Of a stretch of DNA of 64,000 nucleotides, positions 56,254-64,000 are shown one piece after another; position 1 is the stretch's first letter, and each line of letters opens with the position of its first letter. The position numbers and the translations under genes were made by a program. The DNA is from Glebionis coronaria. Its lineage: Eukaryota; Streptophyta; Magnoliopsida; Asterales; Asteraceae. The stretch lies in the NCBI GenBank assembly GCA_025667525.1, contig JANFOE010000583.1, positions 372,001 through 436,000 on the forward strand, written 5' to 3'. The notes beneath the pieces are model-generated. The model was not told where the DNA came from and made no database searches. It worked only from the letters and a program-made list of their open reading frames with translations.

Positions 56254-58144
56254 ATGGATTCTACTACAGAGTATCGTGTGACGAACAACAACATCCTGGT
56301 GGCGGGTAACAAAGAGAGACCACCAATGCTCGTGTCTGGTCGATATGAACAATGGTAATCACGTTTTATTCGATATCTTGATACTAAACCAAATGGTGAT
56401 GTTCTACGCCGTTGCATCAAAGACGGACCCTATACTCTCACTACAATAACCATTCCTGCAACTCTAGCAACCGACTCGACGCCATGTGCCGATGAGCAGA
56501 CAATTGAGGAAACATATGAGAATACTACAAAAGAGAACCGTGCTTGGATTGATGCAGAGAAGAAAGCAATCTATCTGACTCTAAGTGGGATTGGGGATGA
56601 TATTTACTCAACGGTCGATGCGTGCTCTACTACAAAAGAAATGTGGTTTGCCATTGAACGCTGGCAACAAGGAGAATCACTTAACAAGCATGATGTCAAA
56701 ACAAACTTGTTCTTGAACTTTGGAAAGTTTACTTCATTGGAAGGAGAATCGATTGATTCATATTACTCCAGATTTTACAAGATGATGAATGACATGACAC
56801 GAAACAACTAAGAAGTCTCCACCATGTAAGTCAATGTGCAATTCCTACAGCAACTTCAACCAGAGTGGACACGATTTGTAACTTTGGTGAAACAACAAAA
56901 TAAGTTAGACGAGGTCAACTATCACACGCTCTTTGACATTTTCAAACAATTTCAGAATGAGGCAAATGAACTTCGAGCTGAACGGGTAGCAAAGACTACT
57001 AATCCACTTGCTTTAGTGTCTACCACTCAACATTATCCAAATCATCGCTCTCGTGCTCCAAAGTCATACTCTACTCAATCATCATCACCAAGATACTCCA
57101 CTGCATCCAAGACATCTACTCCCACAAGATCAAAAGGTAAAGATCCTAGAGCACCATCACCACCATCTGAGCACTCATCCGAAGATGATAGTGATCAAGA
57201 ACAAGCTCAGAAGGATAGGAAAATGGAGAAAAAAATTGCTTTCATCATGAAGTCTTACAAGAATATTTACAAACCCACCAACAACAACCTCCGAACTTCA
57301 TCTGACACCCGAAACAGATATGTTGAGATCCCTCCAAGGTATGATACACGTAGGCATGGGAGAGTCCTTCAAAGTATGATCGATGTAATCCAACACATCT
57401 TGAGGGTTCTGCACGTTATGATCGACAACCTGCTACATATGATTATCAGAGGGTTGTAACTGTTACTGGGAATAGGGAAACATTTGGTACTAAAATGGTT
57501 CAGCAAAGTAGGATTCAGTGCTATAACTGCAACAAATTTGGGCATATGGCAAAGGAATGCAGAAAGCCGAGACGGGTTAAGGATTATGCATATCATAAGG
57601 AGAAAATGATGTTATGCAAGAAGATGGATGCAGGAGTCAAATCGTCGGCAGAGGAAGGAGCAATGCTTGATGACACTGATGATGAAGTCTCCGACCAAGA
57701 ACTCGAAGCACATTAATCGTACATGGCAAAGGTTGAAGAAGTTCTCAAAGTCACTGATGATGACAATGGTCCTATCTTTGATACTGAGCCAATCGATAAG
57801 GTACATACTGATGAGGATTATAATGTGTTTGGTGATATTCATGAGCATAGTGAGCTTCCAACAACCATTACTGATATGATGGAAACAGTTGATAGCAATA
57901 CCACACTTGACTCATCAAACATGTGCAATAATGAGTCTGAGGATGATCAACATGCAAATGAGTATGATGATGATGATGAGGAGCGTATTGCGCTTTCTAA
58001 TTTAATTGCTACTTTGCAAAAAGATGTCAAAGAAACTAGAAAGAGTCAAAAGCAATTAAGAAGGCAAACGTTACGCTCACTCAAAATTTTGAAGAAATCA
58101 AAGCTGCAGTTATAAAATCTAGTGAGCTTCTTGCAAGCTTCAGA
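56254..58144 (+). pseudogene. Copia C3 gag, broken and truncated
   Basis: From ATG: MDSTTEYRVTNNNILVAGNK, RPPMLVSGRYEQW then a stop at 56356-56358. The same frame continues through the capsid-like region (KKAIYLTLSGIGDDIYSTVD, FLNFGKFTSLEGESIDSYY) with stops at 56809 and 56827, then QLQPEWTRFVTLVKQQNKLD. After a frame shift (57340-57495) comes the CCHC zinc knuckle CYNCNKFGHMAKEC, a stop at 57714-57716, an acidic region (DEDYNVFGDIHEHSELP) and the start of the coiled-coil linker, with another shift near 58053. The sequence ends at 58144 where a gypsy LTR begins. Wording is typical of Anthemideae copia gag. Confidence 0.85.
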
Positions 58145-58806
58145 TGTAACACCCCATTTTGATAATGGAATGTCACGCGTAATTATGGCGTGTCATCAAA
58201 GCATACAAGGATAAATGTCTAAAACATTACATGACCATAGGGATAACCGGAATCAAACATCGGTTCCCAAACATAAGCCCAAAACATAATAAAGAAAAAG
58301 AAATGAATGAAAGACTAAACAAGCATAAGTATATGAAGGCAAAAAGGAAAAGAAGTCTCTAGCAGCTTCCATCATATGCACGTCCTCCAAATGCCCGAGT
58401 CTTTCCTAGGATACCTGCCATTTTGAGACATGGAAAGGAAAGTAATGGCTGAGAAAAATGCTCAGTGCACGGATATAGACATAGTATACATGACTAAAAC
58501 ATAATAAAGACTTAATACCAGCGGAAATGTATAAGTCCTGGAAAACCTGGAACATGTTCATAAAACTGGTTTTATAGTTTGAAAAGCCTTATGTTTATCT
58601 TATGAAAACTGTTTAACATATTTTACCATTAGCCAACATAGGTCATGAAAATCCACCGTGCATGAATACTTAGAGGGGTGACCTCATCATGCAAATTAGA
58701 GGGGCTGCCTCTAATTTAATATATTGGTTTGGGGTAGGAGGGATCAGCTCCTTGTGAAGGATTCAAGGCACACACCACATTCACACTGAGTAATCTGCTG
58801 AAAACA
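58145..58806 (-). repeat. Gypsy-type LTR end inserted in C3
   Basis: It starts (plus reading) TGTAACACCCCATTTTG, the mirror of the ...GTGTTACA LTR end seen in G1/G2, but the rest is a different family. About 660 bases remain before copia C4 interrupts it. No primer site or internal region is in the window. Confidence 0.55.
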
Positions 58807-59615
58807 TGTAACTAGGATGCACCTGATGGTTTATGATTATCATAACAATTATAAAAACCCTAAAATGGATCAAAGAACACACAGCGGAAGCAAATTAACA
58901 AGATCTTTAATTAACACGATTATAATTAATCAAGGCTAGGGTTACATAACTTTATCCTAGCAAGATCTACAAGTTGACGGAATGGTCACCGGTAGAGATA
59001 GATCACGAACACCACCAGGATGTAATCTAAAGCAAGATTACACCACGATCTTGTACACACCTGATACGATGAGTCAATCGTAAGTCTAGCACGAACAAAC
59101 CGAGCTTCCAAGTCAATGGAAGATCTACCCAACAACCCTAGAGAGGGGCTAGGACTAGATCTAGAATAGCTTAATAAAAATTAAAGAAGGACCCTAATAG
59201 GGTGTTTGTTTGGCCGGATTTTTGAGCAAGAGAAAGAGAGATATGGAGTGAAAAATTATGAGGCTTTAGGTTTGTTTATATACACCTTGGAAAACTTCTC
59301 TTCCAAGGTTAAACAAAATAAAGCCACAAAATCTTTTCCCCTTTTCTTTGTCTCCTCTTTAGGCCGGATATACATCACCTCCAAAAGAGATTTCCGGAAC
59401 TTTTCCGACTCCTTCTTTTAGCTTCTTTAACCTTCTATAACGGTCGTTTAATACTTAACTTTTAATTACTTAACGATCGTTAGCTACGGTTTGATTTAAT
59501 AAATATAATAAATATATTTAATAAACAAATTAACCCTTCACGTAATATGTGCAATCCCGTGATCTCGAGTTCGATCCTATCACACGACAATCGATTTTAA
59601 GTCCATAAACTTTCA
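58807..59615 (-). repeat. 3' LTR of C4 (outer end inferred)
   Basis: The minus strand starts TGAAAGTTTATGGAC after the polypurine tract. The outer end is placed at ...CCTAGTTACA (58807) because it gives TG...CA ends; a partner LTR is needed to confirm. CCTTGGAA (59285-59292) and TTCCAAGG (59301-59308) form an inverted repeat directly upstream of the TATATAAAC box (minus strand, 59276-59284). Confidence 0.6.
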
Positions 59616-59627
59616 GCTCCCACTTGG
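59616..59627 (-). other. Polypurine tract of C4
   Basis: The minus strand reads CCAAGTGGGAGC immediately before the LTR start TGAAAG. Confidence 0.75.
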
Positions 59628-60412
59628 ACAAAATTCAAATATCGTGATCACATTGATTAGCATCTAGTTACACTAACAATGTCACTAGTACAACTCGAGT
59701 AAGGCCTCCTGGACAAGAACCTTTTAATGATTATATCATTTATTATTATCCTTTCATTTCAAATACATCGTTAATAAGGATATGGATCTTAGTCATTCCT
59801 TCATTAACTATTCTGTTTCTCGTTTACGGATATAGCAAGATTACCAAAACAAATTTGGGTGTGGCCACACAAATATCTTACTATTCCCCCGAGGGGCCCA
59901 GTTGTATTTATACTTCAAATAATAATTTGAAGGAAACGAATCCCATTTCGACTACAAGCAAAACACATGAACTTTGCAACACTTCTGAAAATAACCCTTA
60001 TGACTACCAGTTACGTTTAGCGTTAGGTTACCTTACAAAAATGCACTATATTCAATGCAGTTTTCTGGCATCTCAGGTCTAAGGATAACTATTTATGATT
60101 TACTTAATGACAAAGATCCATAAAGTAAAATCACATAGTTGGGATAAGTCCAATATTTGATCCATCAAATATCATCCAAAATTGACCAATATACTTTCAA
60201 GTATACTCTGTCACTATTTTGAATTGTCTTAGTTTAATAATACTCCCATATTATTAATCGACAACAGACATTTAGAAACATCATAATGCTCATGGATTAA
60301 AACATGTAAAATAGGATACAAAATCAAATAACAGAAAATAAACGAAATCCAATCTTTATTTCATCAATTCAATAATGTCTTACATCCTTTATCCAAATAC
60401 TAATAAACAGAT
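59628..60412 (-). other. C4 3' untranslated region
   Basis: AT-rich sequence between the RNase H stop and the polypurine tract. The plus-strand frame 59855-60082 has no domain. Confidence 0.6.
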
Positions 60413-60847
60413 TTATTGCATGAATTCGCTAGCTAGTTGCATCCCAATTGCCTTGGCATGCTTAACTACCTTTGGCCTAGACAAAGCCTTAGTAAAAGGA
60501 TCAGCTACGTTATCATCTGTGTGAACTTTTATTAATTTTATTTCTCGAGCTTCCACTTGTTCTCGAACGTAGTGATATCTACGTTTAAAGTGTCTGGCGC
60601 CTTTCATAACTCCAGGGTCATTGGCGAATATTATTGCAGCAGAATTGTCACAATATATATCAATAGGTTCTTTAATTGAAGGCATCACTCCAAGATCTCC
60701 AATAAACTTCCTAATCAAAACAGCTTCTATTGCAGCTTCTGAAGCGGCCATGTACTCGGATTGAGTCGCATGCATAGCAATGGTTTTCTGCTTACTGCTC
60801 TTCCAGTCAACTGCTCCTCCATTGATGACAAACACGTAACTCGTCTA
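60413..60847 (-). pseudogene. C4 RNase H domain
   Basis: The minus strand reads NGGAVDWKSSKQKTIAMH, QSEYMAASEAAIEAVLIRKF, IDIYCDNSAAI, RYHYVREQVEAREIKLIKVH and DNVADPFTKALSRPK. The catalytic acidic positions in EY and DNSA can be read. It would degrade the RNA strand of the RNA-DNA hybrid during reverse transcription. Upstream it is cut off by a TAG at 60845-60847, in the same frame as RT. Confidence 0.87.
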
Positions 60848-61850
60848 AGACTTCGTATCGTCTTTATCACATTGCCAGGACGCATCACAGAATCCTGTTA
60901 CATTCAATTCTGTGTCTGGTTTACCCCCGAATACCAAAAACATATCTTTCGTACTTCTCAAATACTTTAGAATATGCTTAACAGCAGTCTAGTGGGACTT
61001 TCCTGGATTCTGTTGGTATCTACTGACCAAGTTCTGAGCAAACGCCACATCAGGCCTTGTGCATCTTACAGCATACATAATAGATCCTACAGCCGAAGCA
61101 TAAGGCACCTTCTTCATGTAAGCCACCTCTTCAGGTGTTGATGCATCTTTCTCATGACTTAACTCATGCTTAAACTCCATCGGTAGAAAACCTTTCTTAG
61201 AGTTATGCATGTTATACTTCTTTAATATCTTATCAATATAAGCATCTTGGCTAAGACCAATTAACCGTATACTCCTATCTTGATAGATTTTAATTCCCAG
61301 AATATACGCAGCATCTCCCAAATCCTTCATAGAAAAACATTTACCAAGATAATTCTTAACTTCCTTAAGTCTTAGAATGTTACTTCCCATGATTAATATG
61401 TCATCAACATAGAGAATTAGGAACACTACATTACTCCCACTAGCTTTGCGGTATACACATGGCTCATCACGATTTTGAATAAATCCGAACTTTTTGATTT
61501 CTTCATCAAATCGCTTATTCCATTGACGTGATGCTTGCTTCAAACCATAAATAGATCTTTGAAGTTTACACACGCGCTTTGGATATTTAGGATCAACATA
61601 CCCTTCCGGTTGTTGCATATAGATGTCTTCATCTAAGCGACCGTTCAAGAAGGCAGTTTTAACATCCATTTGCCATATCTCATAGTCATAGTATGCTGCT
61701 ATAGCTATGAGAATCCTAATAGCTCGTAAGTCTGCTACAGGAGAAAATGTCTCCTCGTAGTCTACGCCAAAAGTTTGAGTAAAACCTTTAGCCACTAAAC
61801 GCGCTTTATAGGATTGTACATCACCATCCATGTCAGTTTTCTTCTTATAG
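60848..61850 (-). pseudogene. C4 reverse transcriptase domain
   Basis: From MDGDVQSYKARLVAKGFTQT through DYEETFSPVADLRAIRILIA, WQMDVKTAFLNGRLDEDIYM, QPEGYVDPKYPKRVCKLQRS and IYGLKQASRQWNKRFDEEI, the YVDD catalytic box is intact in LILYVDDILIMG. The connection reads MKDLGDAAYILGIKIYQDRS and YASAVGSIMYAVRCTRPDV. A TAG at 60989-60991 interrupts the C-terminal part. A frame shift near 61850 separates it from the linker and integrase. The catalytic core is intact in sequence but untranslatable as one protein. Confidence 0.9.
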
Positions 61851-62628
61851 ATCCACCTATTTTCACTACTTTAGCATTTTTAGGTGCGTCTACAAGAATC
61901 CAAACTTCATTGATTTCCATGGATTTCATTTCCTCATTCATCGCAACTATCCATTTTGACTTTTCTAGATCAGACATTGCGGATCGATAGTTAGCAGGTT
62001 CACCAAGATCCCCTACTTCCTCCTCATCATCCTCTATGTAAAGACATAGTTTGTCTGGCGCACGTATGGTCCTTTGAGACCTACGTGGAGGAATTAATTC
62101 CGGTGGAACACTCAGACTTTCTGGTTCTTCAGGAGTTTCTTCGCTAGTATTTCCAGAAGGCAATGTATCTTCTTGAATTTCTTCAAGATCATAATTTCTC
62201 CCACTGAATTCTTGATTTACAAGATCATTTTCAAGGAGGTCTCTATACCGAGCCACAACTATTTTGTTCTCAGTCGGATAATAAAAGTAGTAACCCATAG
62301 TTTCCTTAGGGTAACATACAAAGATACATTTTACTGAGCGTTGTTGGAGTTTATCTCCAGAGTCACGTTTCACATACGCCTCACAACCCCAGATTTTCAA
62401 ATAAGACAAGTATGGCTTTTTGCCATGCCATAGTTCGTATGGTGTCTTATCAACCTTCTTTGTGGGAACCATATTTAGAATACGAACAACATATTCAAGA
62501 GCATAATCCCAAAAAGATAATGGTAAAGTTGTAAGATTAAACATAGATCGTGCCATATCCAATAATGTACGATTTCTCCTTTCAAATACACCATTTTGTT
62601 GTGGAGTATACGGAGAAGTAAGTTTCTA
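61851..62628 (-). pseudogene. C4 integrase C-terminal half and linker
   Basis: After the stop at 62626-62628 the frame carries PQQNGVFERRNR (with the third catalytic acid), then MFNLTTLPLSFWDYALEY, NMVPTKKVDKTPYELWHGKK, WGCEAYVKRDSGDKLQQRSV and KCIFVCYPKETMGYYFYYPT. An acidic Ser/Pro-rich linker and the RT entry (EMKSMEINEVWILVD) follow before the frame shift. It is colinear with C2's integrase but of a different copia lineage. Confidence 0.87.
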
Positions 62629-63039
62629 AACAATTCCATTCTCACTTAAATCATCTTTAAACTCTTGACTTAAATATTCACCACCACGATCAGAACGAAG
62701 AGCTTTAATCTTCTTTCCTAGTTGTAACTCTACTTCGGCTTTAAACGTTTTGAATGTTTCAAATACCTCATGTTTATGCTTAAGTAAATAAACATAACCA
62801 TAACGGCTATAATCATCCGTAAACGTCAAGAAGTAGCTAGCACCTTTCCTTGACACATGTCTAAGTAGTCCACACACATCAGTATGTATTAAACCAAGTA
62901 GTTCAGTAGCCCTTTCAATATTGCTATTAAAAGGTTTCTTGGTCATCTTTCCAGAGATACAAGATTTACATTTATCAAATGATTCATCATTGATACTTTC
63001 CAAAAGCCCATCACGTTGAAGCTTTTGTATGTGAGTCTA
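62629..63039 (-). pseudogene. C4 integrase N-terminal half
   Basis: It has CKSCISGKMTKKPF (the cysteine pair of the HHCC finger), LGLIHTDVCGLLRHVSRKGA (first catalytic Asp), FTDDYSRYGYVYLLKHKHEV and ALRSDRGGEYLSQEF (second catalytic Asp). It is bounded by stops at 63037-63039 upstream and 62626-62628 downstream, all in one frame. Confidence 0.88.
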
Positions 63040-63384
63040 CCCAATATGGGCAAGCCTACAATGCCAAAGATAAGAAGAGTTCTTGTCTAACTTACTCTTC
63101 TTATTCATGCAAAAAACAGAATTATTTTTCCTCTTGGAATTTTTATCATGCATGTTAATTTCAAAAACACCATTCACAGAAATTGCATCAAAATAGAATA
63201 AACCATATTTGAAAACAGAAATTCTATTATTATCAATCGTGTGAGTAAATCCAAGATCCAACATACAAGAAAAGGAAATGACACCCTTAACAATTGTAGG
63301 TGCATAATGACAATTATTCAAAAACAGTACTAAACCCGAAGGTAAAACTAATTTAAATATTCCTATAGCTTCAACCGCTGCTTA
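63040..63384 (-). pseudogene. C4 pre-integrase region
   Basis: It has NNCHYAPTIVKGVISFSCML, then a Lys/Asn-rich stretch, then SSYLWHCRLAHIG, which carries the two histidines of the integrase zinc finger. Stops at 63037-63039 and 63382-63384 bound it. Same frame as the neighbouring domains. Confidence 0.82.
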
Positions 63385-63999
63385 TGCGCCATTGCCCACT
63401 TGCAGAAATTGTTCCCCATAGGTAAGCCTCCTTTTCAACTCAAATCCCTGCAGGGTATTACAAATATTAATACCACATCCCGTATCATATACCCAGGAGT
63501 TTGATTTGTATGAAAGATTAAATAACTCTATCATAAAAAAGTTACCAGAAGATGGTGCTGAAGCAGCTTGCTCAGACTTCTTCTTATGTTCTGCCATTTC
63601 ATGGAGATAGAGAGAGCAATTCCTCTTCCAGTGTCCAGTCATCTTGCAGTAGTGACAAGTCTCATCTTTCAGAGATTTCTTAGCAAAGTTCTGCTTTGGT
63701 TTTGATGTAGTCGCAACTTGCTTGCTCTTATCAACCTTGCCTTTGCCTTTCTGCTTCTTATTCACTTGCGGTTTTGGCTTCGACACTCTACCCTTTTGTA
63801 CATGAAGTACTTGAGGAGTAGCAGTGGATGCCTTATCTTTCAAACCCTTTTCAAAGTCAATGAGCATTGTATGTAAATCATTAACTGTCTTTCCCGTGCA
63901 ATGCATATTATAGTTACGAACGAAATCATTGAAGTCCTTATTAAGGGACCTATTGATCAAGTTAATAGCCATATTATGATCAAAGGGTTGTCCTAGTGC
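63385..63999 (-). pseudogene. C4 gag C-terminus, zinc knuckle and protease
   Basis: The minus strand reads MAINLINRSLNKDFNDFVRN and TVNDLHTMLIDFEKGLKDK (capsid end), then a Lys-rich basic stretch. The CCHC knuckle CHYCKMTGHWKRNC binds RNA in related gag proteins. It continues SNSWVYDTGCGINICNTLQGF, the aspartic protease active site (DTG). The frame is open to the window edge (LGQPFDHN before MAIN), so the gag N-terminus lies outside. It ends at a stop (63382-63384) shortly after the protease site. Confidence 0.88.
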
Positions 64000-64000
64000 G

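Larger units (their letters stand above)
58807..64000 (-). mobile_element. Copia C4, minus strand, runs off the window
   Basis: From the right edge on the minus strand the order is gag end with zinc knuckle, protease, pre-integrase, integrase, RT, RNase H, a 0.8-kb 3' untranslated part, polypurine tract and 3' LTR. This is the Ty1/copia order (integrase before RT). All domains are recognisable, but five in-frame stops and one frame shift make it inactive. The 5' LTR lies beyond 64000. Confidence 0.88.

Noticed and set aside
59855..60082. 75-codon plus-strand frame
   Set aside because: Antisense in the C4 3' untranslated region, no domain.

Overview
The window is plant nuclear repeat DNA. Codon usage, CT-rich 5' leaders, tRNA-Met-type primer sites and, above all, the wording of the copia polyprotein remnants point to Asteraceae, most likely tribe Anthemideae (Tanacetum, Artemisia, Chrysanthemum). 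The family placement is an inference from remembered protein families; no search was run. I see no intact host gene and no tRNA, rRNA or CRISPR array. Nearly everything is retrotransposon, DNA transposon or captured gene fragment, stacked in nests.

Layout. 1-18591: a minus-strand Ty3/gypsy element (G1) with LTRs of about 3.4 kb, its 3' LTR cut by the window edge. Its 5' LTR is split by a complete plus-strand, pol-less copia-type element (C1, 9933-18522, 5-bp target duplication CATTA). C1 carries one 731-codon gag/linker ORF, then a 3' region packed with hairpins. 18592-20355: unassigned DNA, then a minus-strand Helitron Rep/helicase remnant. 20480-23800: an inverted arrangement of fragments resembling the C-terminal region of plant B3-domain transcription factors, with a smaller palindrome inside. 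23841-24486: a hAT-type MITE with an 8-bp duplication. 26002-29345: a DNA element with terminal inverted repeats of about 0.85 kb. 30560-32069: a second copy of the B3-fragment block. 32087-38187: a copia LTR/leader piece, an LTR-like promoter segment, AGCTTATT-rich repeats in two orientations and a copia gag fragment. 38193-50538: a complete minus-strand gypsy element (G2), same family as G1, with 5-bp duplication CAAAC. 50544-52970: 3' LTR and 3' region of a minus-strand copia. 52972-55085: a truncated plus-strand copia pol. About 55150-58144: the 5' half of another plus-strand copia (LTR, leader repeats, broken gag), cut by a gypsy-type LTR end (58145-58806). 58807-64000: a minus-strand copia (LTR, RNase H, RT, integrase, protease, gag zinc knuckle) that runs off the window.

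How the parts work together. C1 and G1/G2 look non-autonomous but recently mobile. C1 lacks protease, integrase, RT and RNase H, yet its LTRs differ at only a handful of sites. G1 and G2 share stop codons at homologous RT and integrase positions, yet the two G2 LTRs are nearly identical. Both therefore probably moved using enzymes supplied in trans.

The most unusual feature is in C1. Starting 14 nt after its stop codon is a six-unit tandem array. The complete unit has four stem-loops, and both arms of the stems change together between units. This looks like a selected structured RNA that I cannot match to a known class. A second pattern is that four different copia LTRs have an inverted repeat abutting or overlapping the TATA box.
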